Source: Fulvia fulva (taxonomy: Eukaryota; Ascomycota; Dothideomycetes; Mycosphaerellales; Mycosphaerellaceae). From it: DNA of 64,000 bases. The stretch is from positions 2,356,001-2,420,000 of the forward strand of contig NC_063018.1 of the NCBI RefSeq assembly GCF_020509005.1, written 5' to 3'. Shown in pieces: positions 53,384-63,501 of this stretch; position 1 is the stretch's first letter, and each line of letters starts with the position of its first letter. Made by a program: the position numbers and the translations under genes. The notes under the pieces are model-generated. The model saw only the letters and a program-made list of their open reading frames with translations. It did not search any database and had not been told where the DNA came from.

Positions 53384-54700
53384 ATGCCTTCCACCACCCC
53401 ATCATCAAAAAGAGACTTCGACCTCGCCATAATCGGCGGCGGAATCTCAGGTCAAACCCTCGCCATCGCCCTCCACACCCGCGGCTTGCGCGTAAAAATC
53501 TACGAACAAGCCCCTTCCTTCGGCGAAGTCGGCGCAGGAGTCGCCTTCACAGGCAACGCAGTCCAGTCCATGAAGCACTGCTACAGTGGAATCTACGAAG
53601 CCTTTGAGAAAGTCCGAACTGGGAACATTTGGGACAGCAAGAAGAAAGTGTGGTTTGATTATCACGATGGGTTCAGTGTGAAGGAAGGCGGCGAGGGGAC
53701 GTGGGCGTTTAGTATTGTGAATCAGTTAGGACAGGCGGGGGTGCATAGGGCGAGGTATTTGGATGAGTTGGTCAAGTTGATTCCGGAGGATGTGGTGGAT
53801 TTTGGGAGGAGGTTGGAGGGGTTGGGGAGGGATAAGAAGACTGGACGGCACGTGCTTCATTTCCATGATGGGTCCACCGCTACAGCGACGGCGGTGATAG
53901 GGTGTGATGGCATCAAGTCGAAGGTCCGGAGTCTGATGTATGGACCTTCTCATCCGTGTTCGAAGCCGACGTATTCGCACAAGTACGCGTACCGCGCGTT
54001 AGCGACGATGGAGGATGCGGTGAAAGCCGTGGGCGAGGAGAAGGCGAAGAATGCGTGTATGCACATGGGTCCTGGGGGACACATGCTCACTTTCCCCGTC
54101 AACCACGGGAAAACGCTGAACATTGTGGCGTTCCACACGACGGACGACGAATGGCCAGACGATTCACACCTCACACGGCCAGCGAAGCGAGAGGATGCGC
54201 TGAAAGACTTCGAGGGCTATGGGAGCGATGTGAGGAATTTGCTGGAATTGTGTCAGCCGAATCTGGACGTATGGGCGATTTTCCATCTGGGTGACAATCC
54301 TGTACCTAAGTACAACTACGGAAGTGTCCTCTTGATCGGTGACGCGGCGCACGCGACGAGTCCACATCACGGTGCCGGAGCTGGCTTTTGTATTGAAGAT
54401 AGTGCCGTGCTGGCGGATCTGTTGGCTGATGAGAGGGTGAAGAGCCAGAAAGATATTGCAGCTGCGTTTGAGACGTTCGATCAGGTGAGGAGGGAGAGAG
54501 GGAATTGGTTGGTGCAGACGAGCCAGCACATTGGAAACTGTTATGAATGGCTTGCGGAGGGCGTTGGGGAGGACTTCAAGAAGATTAAGCATGAGATTGA
54601 TACGAGGAATGGTATGATTGCGGATGTGGATGTTGCGAGTATGTGTCGGGAGGCGAAGCAGCGGCTGGGTGCTAGTTTAGCGGCGAGTGGAAAGCTGTGA
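53384..54700 (+). CDS. Salicylate hydroxylase (FAD-dependent salicylate 1-monooxygenase)
   Basis: An intronless 438-residue class A flavoprotein. Residues 18-23 are the FAD motif GGGISG, then an acidic strand end (IYEQAPSFGEVGAGV) typical of salicylate hydroxylases. The DG motif is VIGCDGIKS, and near residue 319 is GDAAHATSPHHGAGAG. The enzyme converts salicylate to catechol with NADH and oxygen. The next gene downstream on the same strand is a catechol dioxygenase, which strongly supports this substrate, although 6-hydroxynicotinate-type relatives share the fold. It is the first intact gene to the right of the transposon island. The MPSTTPSSKRDFDLA start follows a CAC run and has A-rich context. 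Confidence 0.85.
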   Translation: MPSTTPSSKRDFDLAIIGGGISGQTLAIALHTRGLRVKIYEQAPSFGEVGAGVAFTGNAVQSMKHCYSGIYEAFEKVRTGNIWDSKKKVWFDYHDGFSVKEGGEGTWAFSIVNQLGQAGVHRARYLDELVKLIPEDVVDFGRRLEGLGRDKKTGRHVLHFHDGSTATATAVIGCDGIKSKVRSLMYGPSHPCSKPTYSHKYAYRALATMEDAVKAVGEEKAKNACMHMGPGGHMLTFPVNHGKTLNIVAFHTTDDEWPDDSHLTRPAKREDALKDFEGYGSDVRNLLELCQPNLDVWAIFHLGDNPVPKYNYGSVLLIGDAAHATSPHHGAGAGFCIEDSAVLADLLADERVKSQKDIAAAFETFDQVRRERGNWLVQTSQHIGNCYEWLAEGVGEDFKKIKHEIDTRNGMIADVDVASMCREAKQRLGASLAASGKL

Positions 54701-55267
54701 TATATCTCGAAACAAAGCATATCGCGACCTTCTCCCTGATGACACCAGGGAGCTTTGTCTTGAGATGGGTGACGCCAGGGTGAGTTCTGGGGTGTTCGTG
54801 CCATTGACTTCTGCCAAGTCCGTATAAGTCAGCATCAACAGCATCGTATGCACGTTCAACTCGGATTCCAAGTTCCGTGCAACCAATGGCATACGATGTC
54901 TTACCAGTGGATGTTGTGCATCTCGCAGCTGATGCGAACTGTGCTTGAGCAGCAAGCCGACGGAAATGTGCCGAGCCTGGTGCACGATCCGACGTTGAAG
55001 GCCGACAGCCGATCCTTGCACCGATGCGAGGCCTTGCGAACGCACCAGCAACAACACTTGAGCTTGAGAAGCTACCTGGACGGACACATTCCGAAGAAAG
55101 CACTGTATCAGGCTCGCTCTCTCGACATCTCCGTGAGAACCAGGGACGCAGCCAAAGGTCAAGTAGCAAGCGAGTTCCTCTCGCCTACCACACTACTATC
55201 CAACTCAATCGACGTCCAATCCAGTGAACCAACTTCCAGCGACTATTCGAGATTCAAAATATCCATC
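54701..55267 (+). promoter_or_regulatory. Intergenic region before catechol dioxygenase
   Basis: 567 bp hold the hydroxylase 3' flank and the dioxygenase promoter. The dioxygenase frame is open from 54848, but residues before the ATG at 55268 do not look like the family. Confidence 0.5.
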
Positions 55268-56420
55268 ATGACTTCCAACGGACTAAGCCACAAAGGTCCA
55301 GAGATGAAGAAGAATGCCGATGGCTCTGCTCGCTTCGACCCGACTTTTACACAAAGCGTCATCGAAGCCATGGGTCCCAAGACTTCGCCTCGAATGAGAG
55401 AAGTGATGTCTTCTTTGGTTCCACATCTGCACGATTTCGCTCGTGAGGTCGAGTTGACCGTCGATGAGTGGATGGCAGGTGTCAATCTGCTGAACTGGGC
55501 CGGACAGATGAGCAACGACAGGAGAAACGAAGGCCAGCTCGTCTGTGACGTGGTCGGTCTTGAGTCGTAGGCCCATGTTGTGCAGTCTTGCTGTGTGACA
55601 AAGCCGATCAAACCTGCAGCCTGGTTGACGAAATCACATACAAGAAAGCGTCGGAAGCCGCAGATACTGCGACCCAGAGTGCTATCCTTGGCCCATTCCT
55701 TAGAACAGACCATCCAGTGCGATCGAAGGGCGCGAACATCCATATCACCAAAGGCGAGGGTGCCGAGCAACTGTACTTCTTCGGCCAGGTGGTTGACGCC
55801 AAGTCTGGGCAGCCTTTGGCGAATGCATCTGTGGATGTGTGGATGGCGTCTACCAATGGTAGGTGGAGGCTTGAGCTGATCCTGTTGAAATCGCTGCTGA
55901 CACAAAACGTAGGATTGTACGAGCAACAAGATGACAAACAGATCGAGCATAATCTTCGTGGCAAGTTCATGACGGATGCCAACGGCGAGTATGCATTTTA
56001 CTGCATCAGGCCGACGCCATATCCGGTGCCTTTCGACGGTCCTGCGGGCAAATAGTTGCAGTTGATGGATCGTCACCCTTATAGACCTGGCCACATTCAT
56101 CTGATAGTAAGTGTGGTGGATCGACCGGCGCCGCGGATAGTGCTGACCAGATATCAGGTGCTCAAAGAAGGCTACGAGCCTATCACTACGCAGATCTTCG
56201 ACGCAAAGAGCGACTACCTTGATAATGACTCGGTTAGTGGCCCTCGCGTATGATCATATCGCCCAACTCTTGTGCTGACATGGTCCAGGTTTTCGCTGTG
56301 AAGGACAGTCTCACAGTGGAATTCCAAGCCCGGAAGAACGATCCAGAGGCCAAGCTTGAGATCCAGTACGATGTGCGCATGGCACCTTCTGATCCGACGA
56401 AGAAGAAAGCCTCATTGTGA
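55268..56420 (+). CDS. Catechol 1,2-dioxygenase (intradiol), interrupted by in-frame TAG
   Basis: Four exons: 55268-55566, 55620-55858, 55913-56232 and 56289-56420, 329 codons plus the stop. Each junction restores family sequence (VVGLES/LVDEITYK, STNG/LYEQQ, LDNDS/VFAVKD). The enzyme opens catechol to cis,cis-muconate with Fe(III). Candidate ligands are Tyr in NGLYEQQ, Tyr in TPYPVPFDG, and both His in RPGHIHLI. Codon 227 (56053-56055) is TAG, between GPAGK and LQLMDRHPYRP, where relatives have Leu. It would remove both His ligands. Everything else looks intact, so this is a recent nonsense change, a sequencing error or readthrough. The gene is convergent with the regulator, 40 bp away. Confidence 0.82.
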
Positions 56421-56460
56421 GGAGAGATTTGGGGATGGCGCGGTGAGTGAGGAGGTACCG

Positions 56461-58737
56461 CTACATTTGAGACATCTCTAGCCAATCAAGACTGATCAGC
56501 TGTTGACCAAACCATGCTTCCGACATATTATCCGCACTGAATGTCAGGTCAATATCGTCCAAGCTGATCTGTGGGTAAATCTCGTTGTTGTAAGCTGTCG
56601 CAGTACCGTTTGTGTCCTGTCTGACAGCATAGTTGTCATGTGCCACTGTACGCTGACTGTCTCCTCCACGGCGGAACGAGTCAGTCATCCGCGCCTTCAT
56701 GGTCTGCAGAATGTTTCGAGCATGCGCTGCCGAATGTATTTGTCCCTCGTAGTGTTGCAAAACCTGCCAACACCGCGCCCACGCCGCTTCGATGGTGGGC
56801 CTGTTGACATGAGGGCCAAGCTCTTCCACCTTGGATGAGGCCAGCAGCACTATAGCTGCAGAGAATGTGAAGTACACGGTATGCCAGCCAGAGCTTCGAT
56901 ATAGAGTCCCCAGATTCTCGTATAGAGTGTCGATCAGACGACATGCTGTAAAGGTACAAAGCGTGCAGCAGCTTCGGATCAAGTCGTCATCCAGTGACAT
57001 GGGAGTCGTGAAGGCCTTTGCATTCCTCCTCGTCGACATGAGTAACACTGGTCGTAATGACAGCAGTCTCACATAGAGAAAGCGGCAATAAAGTACCTGT
57101 TGCTGCAGGTGGATATGATCCTCGGTGCCACTGCCACTTGTCGGTACTTGCAAATACTCCGGCACATTCTCAACGAACTTGTCCAACCTCCGATTCAGGT
57201 CCAGGACAGGTGCTAGCAGCTCCGAGGCTTGTGTCATCCCATTGGGGTGCTTCTGTGAGCTGGTGCCAGAGCTATCTCTGTAGAAGAGCTCCAAGATCTC
57301 CTCAAGAAGGTCAAACAATTGGCAAGACGAAACGAAGAGTCCGAGCCGTGATGGGACAGACGAAGGTTGGACCCCGATGTCGCGGTCGCTAAGATACTCG
57401 TCATCGACCAAAGCAGGGGCTGGAACGTCAGTGAATCTGTCGATCATGGAAGGCCGCCCGAAAGTCATGGCTAGCAAACGGTCAAGGTTCATGCAAGTAT
57501 GCCATATCCTTCGACGCATCTCTAGCTCCAGCTGTGTGATGGCTTTGCGACTACCATGGTCCACGTGTAATCCCAGACTTTGACCCATCCGTATTGCTAG
57601 TCCCAGGCTGTTCCAGCAACGGCTTGCGTGCTCTGTACTCTGCAAGTAAACCGCGGTGAGAACCAGAATCTGCACTAAATTGATAGAGGTGGAGTCGAGG
57701 ATATCGAAAGGATATGATTGCCGAGATCTCTGGTAGAAATCGTCTGCCACCGAGACTTTCTGCGACGGATCTACCTGGGTGCTGAACTTGCTACCCAGGG
57801 CAAAGACCAAGTTTAGTGTAGACGTGAAGATGGCTTCTTCGGCTTCCGACTCATGAGCAGCCTGTATTTGATCGTCCTCTACCCAGAGTCTCTCATATTT
57901 CAGCATGAAGCTGGGCTTATGCAATACCGGGAACAATGGATGGATGAACTCCCAGAAGCATAACAAGAAGTGGTCAGCCTGCCGCCGGCGTGGAAGCACA
58001 GCAACACCATCAGCCTTCGCAGGTAGACGGTCCGGCACAGCTGACCCATTCCTCGCATCTGGTAACTCTCTGGAACCATGGGAGACGTGATGTACTGGTG
58101 TTACCGAGCCGTGTCGACTTTGATTCGGCATGACATGCCGCAGAAAAGCAACGGTCGAGGATGGTCCATACAGAGATTCATCATGACCAGCTGCGATGGT
58201 AGCCAGACCATCTGCTCTGGCGTGTACCAAGCCATGAGCAGGTACGCTGGGACTGAGTCCGGGATCTATTCCTGATCTCTGAGGAGGTTTCGGGTACAGT
58301 GCTGCTGCTGTAGGGCCTAGTGTCGTGATTAGCGAAGATCCATGAATGAGGGCACATGTCCTCCCGCCACATCTATCCCACGCCTGCCACTCTTGATGCG
58401 ACTTACCAGTAGGGAGTAACTGAGGCCTGTTCGCAGGCACTTCCGATGTTGCTTGAGCAGATGTCGGATCGGCTAGTCGGTTCGGAACCTCTGTTGGTCG
58501 TCGTGGAGCTTGAGATGGCTTTGCGCGCTGCCGACGAGCATAATCGAATGTACAGATGCTGGCCACACCACGATTCTCACATGCTACACAAACGGGCTGC
58601 CTCCCATCACATCGCGTTTTACGATCTCGACACGGCGTACAGGCTTGCGAGATGCGCTGTCTCTTGGGCTGCGGTGAAGTTGGCGCGTCAGATCCGGACT
58701 GATGCTGTAGGATAGATGCTGACTCTGGTGTCTCCAT
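56461..58737 (-). CDS. Zn2Cys6 transcription factor, likely regulator of the salicylate cluster
   Basis: The open frame reaches 58806, but the first ATG is at 58737, giving 758 residues. The binuclear zinc cluster is C33-x2-C36-x6-C43-x6-C50-x2-C53-x8-C62, with basic KRQR just before it. The fungal-specific regulatory domain follows, from about HFLLCFWEFIHPLFPVLHKP through GLHVDHGS and RRRIWHTC-MNLDRLLAMTFGRPSM. It is a nuclear DNA-binding protein. Its position next to the two catabolic genes suggests it activates them in response to salicylate or catechol; this is inferred from context only. No intron is needed. Confidence 0.85.
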   Translation of the reverse strand: METPESASILQHQSGSDAPTSPQPKRQRISQACTPCRDRKTRCDGRQPVCVACENRGVASICTFDYARRQRAKPSQAPRRPTEVPNRLADPTSAQATSEVPANRPQLLPTGKSHQEWQAWDRCGGRTCALIHGSSLITTLGPTAAALYPKPPQRSGIDPGLSPSVPAHGLVHARADGLATIAAGHDESLYGPSSTVAFLRHVMPNQSRHGSVTPVHHVSHGSRELPDARNGSAVPDRLPAKADGVAVLPRRRQADHFLLCFWEFIHPLFPVLHKPSFMLKYERLWVEDDQIQAAHESEAEEAIFTSTLNLVFALGSKFSTQVDPSQKVSVADDFYQRSRQSYPFDILDSTSINLVQILVLTAVYLQSTEHASRCWNSLGLAIRMGQSLGLHVDHGSRKAITQLELEMRRRIWHTCMNLDRLLAMTFGRPSMIDRFTDVPAPALVDDEYLSDRDIGVQPSSVPSRLGLFVSSCQLFDLLEEILELFYRDSSGTSSQKHPNGMTQASELLAPVLDLNRRLDKFVENVPEYLQVPTSGSGTEDHIHLQQQVLYCRFLYVRLLSLRPVLLMSTRRNAKAFTTPMSLDDDLIRSCCTLCTFTACRLIDTLYENLGTLYRSSGWHTVYFTFSAAIVLLASSKVEELGPHVNRPTIEAAWARCWQVLQHYEGQIHSAAHARNILQTMKARMTDSFRRGGDSQRTVAHDNYAVRQDTNGTATAYNNEIYPQISLDDIDLTFSADNMSEAWFGQQLISLDWLEMSQM

Positions 58738-59543
58738 GCTTCCCGAGCCTGTCGTCTTGTCCTTCGATGGAGGTTTCCTGGTCCGATGTTCAAGCACGAT
58801 GACCAATTCTGATCAGTAGGGCCAGACGGGGAGCGTCTCCAGTTGAGCTATCGTCAGCAGTCTCCGAAGCCAATGTGGTCGATAATATACCGACCAGCTA
58901 TGTCGATGCACAGACGATGGCATTGTCGACGATGGAGGCGTCCCTATCGCATCGTTCCTGCTCGCGGTGGCACGAGAAGCAGCAAAAGTTTAAATGTCCG
59001 GAAGTCGCGCCCGCCACATCCGAGAAGTCCGAGGAAGAACCCACAAGAGGAAGACATGTTCTGCTGAGAGATCATCACGTCGACGCGACGACAGGCACGC
59101 ATAGCCTTGATAACAAGAGCTGTGAAGGGCACCAGCATTACATTTGGACATCGAAGCCCATTGTTGGTCGCGAGCCTTACGCGACCCCATTTCGGCCATT
59201 GCCAGTGCACTGCAGGAGCATTGAACGTTTGGGAGATATGGAAGGTACAGCCAGCAGCTCTGAACCTCGACATGACAGCCACGCGTTGATGCAATGGCCA
59301 GATGAGGCCTTCACAAATCATGCAAAGCTGCATCCCTCAGTCCATGCTCCATGCAACCACTCTACGCGCTCCAGGATGATCGACACCAATTCCACCATAG
59401 CAACCATCGATAGAACTTTCTCCTCGCTGGCTGCCTGTTGCCATTGAGTCCAGACATGGGTATAGAGCTCAAATACGAAAGGCGAAAAGCTGCTGCAATC
59501 TAAGTACAGTCCTTTTGCACCAGCACAACGCCTCCATCCCGCC
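58738..59543. promoter_or_regulatory. Divergent promoter region between regulator and MYND gene
   Basis: A 190-codon frame at 58875-59447 lacks an ATG start and family character, so I treat the region as non-coding. Confidence 0.45.
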
Positions 59544-60365
59544 ATGTCTTCACCCACCCTCCCCAACACCTCCTGCGGCCGCTGCCACACCGCAGCCTCA
59601 GACCTCGGCGAACCCTTAAAGCAATGCGCTGGCTGCCACAGCGTACAGTGCTGCTCGAGGGACTGTCAGCGTAGAGACTGGAGCTCGCACAAACAACAAT
59701 GCCTCGAAATTCGCGCCGGGGGCTCCGGTTCTCGAACCCGCACAACGATGCGCATGAACTTCCTTGACCTGATGGGTCAAGGTAACCAATCCCGGGATAC
59801 CTCAGACACAATCTACTACCTCAAAACATCGACCCCCCACATCCACGACATCGCAGTATCGGGCCCATACCATGATCTGGAGAGCGTACATGCTCAGGCT
59901 AGCCATAACTTTGGCTCCGAATGTTCACCGGGACGATCAGCTCTCGAAGACTTTGTCCGAGACGGCAGACATATGGCCTTCGAACACATCGCCTCCCCCA
60001 TCAACGGCGATCCAAACCGCATCAAGAAAACCACACTCCTACGTCGTCAAGACGCCCACCTAGCCGCCAAACTTCCATGTCCGGTCTGGAATGTCGTAGT
60101 GTCTGAGCTGGACAGCGAGCTCAAGGCCAGTGGCTGGGCGGAGCGCAATCAGATGGTGCCGATGAAGGATATGGAAATCAGACAGTCGTATGAGAGTGAG
60201 GTTGCTGCTAAGGAGAAAGCGAGGGAGATCTTGCAGGAGCTTGTGAGTTCTAATGAAGGATGTACGTCGAGGATCATGAGGCAGACGCCGTTCCAAGCTG
60301 GGGTTCTTGATGGGCAGGGACCGAGGTTTGTGGTTGAGGTGAGGTATGATGGGGGTTTGGCTTGA
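59544..60365 (+). CDS. MYND-type zinc-finger protein
   Basis: An intronless 273-residue protein. The N-terminal MYND finger has C11-x2-C14, C28-x2-C31, C37-x3-C41 and H49-x3-C53, with the typical CCSRDCQRRDW and HKQQC ends. The remaining 220 residues match nothing I recognise. They include a helical, charged segment (KEKAREILQEL) near residue 230. MYND fingers usually bind Pro-rich peptides, so a protein-interaction role is likely. Confidence 0.8.
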   Translation: MSSPTLPNTSCGRCHTAASDLGEPLKQCAGCHSVQCCSRDCQRRDWSSHKQQCLEIRAGGSGSRTRTTMRMNFLDLMGQGNQSRDTSDTIYYLKTSTPHIHDIAVSGPYHDLESVHAQASHNFGSECSPGRSALEDFVRDGRHMAFEHIASPINGDPNRIKKTTLLRRQDAHLAAKLPCPVWNVVVSELDSELKASGWAERNQMVPMKDMEIRQSYESEVAAKEKAREILQELVSSNEGCTSRIMRQTPFQAGVLDGQGPRFVVEVRYDGGLA

Positions 60366-60639
60366 GGGTCGTGGTGATGTGTATCGTGGCCATCTAGTTA
60401 AGTGGTCAGTGGTGCCTGATGCATCAAATGCTAAGACAGGCTCAGGAAGATTTCGTCGTCCGTTGCCTTTCATCGTACAAGAAGAATCATTGCCAGCAGC
60501 AGCACAGCTGACTGCTCCACCCAACGCCACGCTAGAAAATGCTGTAGAATAACATGCCCTCGCTCGCTCGCTCGCTCACTTGCTGCAACCCAGTACCGCT
60601 TCCAACGCTCAAATCAGTGGCTCCTTCGCACCCAAGCAC
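60366..60639. other. Convergent intergenic region with GCTC microsatellite
   Basis: Contains about four to five CGCT units near 60559-60580. No gene is seen. Confidence 0.5.
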
Positions 60640-62166
60640 TTAGCTCGTAACCCTCCTAACCCATAATCCTTCCTCCTCGCCCTCCTTTCTTCGTGCCCTC
60701 GTAATCGCAACCCCAATCTCCCGCTCCTCCATCTGCACCTCCGCCAATGTAGTCTTCAGTTCCGCGATCCTCGATCTGGCATCTTTCACCTGCTCCCAGC
60801 TCACATCCATCGGACTGGCGTTCTCAATCTTGCTAAGATCCGCGATAGCCCTCTCGATATTCTGCCTCTGGTGAATCTTATCCTGTTCCTCTTTCAACAG
60901 CACTTCCTTGTGCGACATGGTAGGTGTGAGGAGCTCGGGTGGAGGAGGGAGCTTCTTGCCGGATCCGGCGTTGTCGTGCTCGGTAAAGGGCCGGGAGTTG
61001 ATTGTGAGTTTGGATCTCGCGCTGGTGGGGGTGCCTGGGTCGATTTCAGGATCGGCTAGTGAGGTCTTGCGTGGAGGTGGTGTCCAGACTTCCTTGTCGG
61101 CGCGTTGGATCGGTCTGTGGCGGGAGAGGATGGATTGTACTGGAGGTTGGCGGTACTTTGAGGGTACCACAGGTGGAGGGCTTGGAGGTGGTGATTCTGG
61201 GCGCATGCCAGTCTGAACTGTGCTCCAACTGAAGCGGCTGTTGGGCATGAAGTCGCCGTGATCCTTACTGTGTCGTGGTGCCGGGTTGGTTCCGTCCATT
61301 GAAGGTCGTGAAGCGGGTCTGATTGAAGGCGCGCCAGTCGTCCAGCTGAAGTGGCTGTTCGGCTGTATCTGATTTCTCCACGAGTTCAGTGTGGTATAGT
61401 GACTGTCGTATGGTGGTGGAGGAGGAGGTGGGATGTTCTCCGAAGCCTGTGAATACCCACTCGGCTTTGCTTTTCGCTTGATCGAGACCATCTTTGCCCG
61501 CGCCGGTGTCTGAGGCACAGCGCGCAGGTTCACTGAGACCTGACTCGGGCCGATGGGTATCTGATAGTAGTCCGGTGAGATGTCTGATGTCGATGATATA
61601 GGTGAGCCTGGTTCGGGATCCCAGTCGAAGCGTGGCAATCTTTCGTGCTGCGTATCTCGATCTTCCAACACTGATACTGGTGAAGTGCTTCGCAGACTTG
61701 GTGGAACATTCTTTTGCAGTCGAGTGGGAGACGGCCGTCTTTGCGCTTCGTCGGTGGCTTCATATGCATCCTTGTAATTAGACGGTTTCACGTCTGGAGC
61801 CCTGCCCGTTTGACGGAAAGTGTCATTGTGTCCGATGGCCTCAGATGTGGTGAGAGGCGAAGGCTTCTGCAACATCGATCGCACTTGCTTGAAAATTGGC
61901 AGTCGTGACTGTCTGACTTGTGGTCCGTTGTCTTGGATCTGCTGGTGGCCATTTGCCATGTGGTCGGGGACCTGACTCGGCTTTCCCACTTTGGCTTTCG
62001 ACACTCGAAGCGGAGGAATATGCGGCATGTCTGGATGGTCGACTCTGGACAGCGGCTCGTTGAGGACGTCGCTGTACACAGAGGTGGAGGGAGCAAGAGA
62101 TGCTCGAGCGGATTTCGGTGCCCAAGAGGGGTCTTTAGCAATCGAGAACTTGTTGTTGGCGAACAT
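60640..62166 (-). CDS. Hypothetical Pro/Ser-rich protein with C-terminal coiled coil
   Basis: The frame is open from about 62250, but the first ATG is at 62166 (508 residues). A good acceptor (TTACGCAG on the minus strand) about 40 bp upstream of that ATG makes a spliced upstream exon possible. The protein is mostly low-complexity and Pro-rich, with a PPPPPP run, and has two related motifs NSHFSWTT and NSRFSWST about 45 residues apart. The last 100 residues form a charged coiled coil (KEVLLKEEQDKIHQRQNIER) ending in RRVTS. No known domain is recognised. It resembles fungal scaffold-like proteins, but function is unknown. Confidence 0.6.
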   Translation of the reverse strand: MFANNKFSIAKDPSWAPKSARASLAPSTSVYSDVLNEPLSRVDHPDMPHIPPLRVSKAKVGKPSQVPDHMANGHQQIQDNGPQVRQSRLPIFKQVRSMLQKPSPLTTSEAIGHNDTFRQTGRAPDVKPSNYKDAYEATDEAQRRPSPTRLQKNVPPSLRSTSPVSVLEDRDTQHERLPRFDWDPEPGSPISSTSDISPDYYQIPIGPSQVSVNLRAVPQTPARAKMVSIKRKAKPSGYSQASENIPPPPPPPYDSHYTTLNSWRNQIQPNSHFSWTTGAPSIRPASRPSMDGTNPAPRHSKDHGDFMPNSRFSWSTVQTGMRPESPPPSPPPVVPSKYRQPPVQSILSRHRPIQRADKEVWTPPPRKTSLADPEIDPGTPTSARSKLTINSRPFTEHDNAGSGKKLPPPPELLTPTMSHKEVLLKEEQDKIHQRQNIERAIADLSKIENASPMDVSWEQVKDARSRIAELKTTLAEVQMEEREIGVAITRARRKEGEEEGLWVRRVTS

Positions 62167-62796
62167 GTCGACAGATTGCGCGTCAGGATCCCTGGTCCAT
62201 TCACTGCGTAATCCCTCGTCGCGGCTCGTGACGGGCAACGGCCCGAAGGCTCAAGGCTGAAGATGGACTCGAACCCGACCTCGGGACTCTGTTCATCAGT
62301 GTCGAGGTGAATGCGGCAGAAAGCCAAAAGTGCAGTAAGACGCGTAGCATGCCAATGTTGATGTCGCGTTGTTCGTGAAGAGTGCTGATCTGATGTGCCT
62401 ATGCCGTCAAGAAGAATCGATTGCGCTGGAAGAATAGAACGATGATGTCGACAACAAGAGCTCGTGACATCAAGTCCAATCAAATATTGTGTTTCAGCTT
62501 TGATGAAACGACCGGGAGGCGCCGCACTCTCCCGAAAGGAGGCTGTGCATGGAATGATGATTGATGAACACTTGGGACTTGGGCCGCCCGGCAAGCATGG
62601 CACATCCTCGTACGATCGTCTAAACCGCATTGGGCCGCTCCTTCGAGGGAGGACAACGTCTCTTCATCAAGAAAATGGTCATCGTCTTGTAACGACAGCA
62701 CAACAACATCAAGTCTTCTGTTCGTCTTCCTTACGTTCCTTGTTCCTCCCCTTGCCATCACCTTCTCTTCTGCACTTCCCCTTCCCATCATCAGCC
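62167..62796. promoter_or_regulatory. Divergent promoter region upstream of ERG2
   Basis: Contains the ERG2 leader, CT-rich just before its ATG, and possibly a first exon of the minus-strand gene. No other gene is supported. Confidence 0.45.
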
Positions 62797-63501
62797 ATGG
62801 CGTCCAAAAACAAATCCAAGACGCCCAAAACATCAAAACCCAACTATACTGGAATTTCCATCTTCATCGCGCTTTTAGCCGCCTCCTACGGCCTCTACCT
62901 CTTCCTCGAGTCCCAACTCGAGAACTTCTACATCTTCACCCCCTCCCACCTCCACCAGATCTCCCTCTCAGCAATCTCCAAACACGGCAACAACACAGAA
63001 GCCATCGTCTCCTCCATCGTCTCCGACCTCCAAGCCATCCCCTCCATCGCCCCCTACATCAACCTCGACCAGGAATGGGTCTTCAACAACGCCGGCGGCG
63101 CCATGGGCGCCATGTACATCATTCACGCCAGCATTACCGAGTACCTCATCATCTTCGGCACAGCCCTCGGGACAGAGGGCCACACGGGCCGCCACACTGC
63201 TGATGATTACTTCAACATTTTGTCTGGGACGCAGCTCGCATATCAACCTGGACCGGGCGTCTTTCATCCGGAGGTTTACCCAGCGGGTAGTGTGCATCAT
63301 TTGAGGCGTGGGGAGGTGAAGCAGTATAAGATGGATTCTGCTTGTTTTGCCCTGGAGTATGCGAGAGGATGGATCCCGCCGATGTTGGGGTTTGGGTATG
63401 CGGATACGTTCAGTAGTACGTTGGATTTCCCGACGCTGTGGGCGACGACGAGGATTACGGGGAGGGAGATGATTGGGAATCTTTTGAACTTGAAGTTTTG
63501 A
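62797..63501 (+). CDS. ERG2: C-8 sterol isomerase (ERG2)
   Basis: The frame is open upstream, but the ATG at 62797 (context CAGCCATGGCG) gives 234 residues, close to the family length of about 220. An N-terminal membrane anchor (ISIFIALLAASYGLYLFL) follows a basic KNKSKTPKTSK leader. Later landmarks shared with ERG2 and the sigma-1 receptor are GGAMGAMYIIHAS, a GTEGHTGRH motif, PGGVFHPE-like residues and the C-terminal YADTFSSTLDFPTLW-x4-ITGREMIGNLL. The enzyme moves the C8 double bond to C7 (fecosterol to episterol) in ergosterol synthesis at the ER; it is the target of morpholine fungicides. Confidence 0.93.
   Translation: MASKNKSKTPKTSKPNYTGISIFIALLAASYGLYLFLESQLENFYIFTPSHLHQISLSAISKHGNNTEAIVSSIVSDLQAIPSIAPYINLDQEWVFNNAGGAMGAMYIIHASITEYLIIFGTALGTEGHTGRHTADDYFNILSGTQLAYQPGPGVFHPEVYPAGSVHHLRRGEVKQYKMDSACFALEYARGWIPPMLGFGYADTFSSTLDFPTLWATTRITGREMIGNLLNLKF

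Noticed and set aside
7757..56055. UAG reassigned to an amino acid, because two host genes have in-frame TAG
   Set aside because: TOR ends TAG-TGA and the Zn2Cys6 regulator ends at TAG exactly where family proteins end. TAG works as a stop here, so the two cases are treated locally.
58875..59447. 190-codon plus-strand frame
   Set aside because: Starts at GTG, is His/Ser-rich without domain features, and lies in the divergent promoter region.
61788..62630. 280-codon minus-strand frame
   Set aside because: Overlaps the Pro-rich protein in another frame; composition looks like a shadow.
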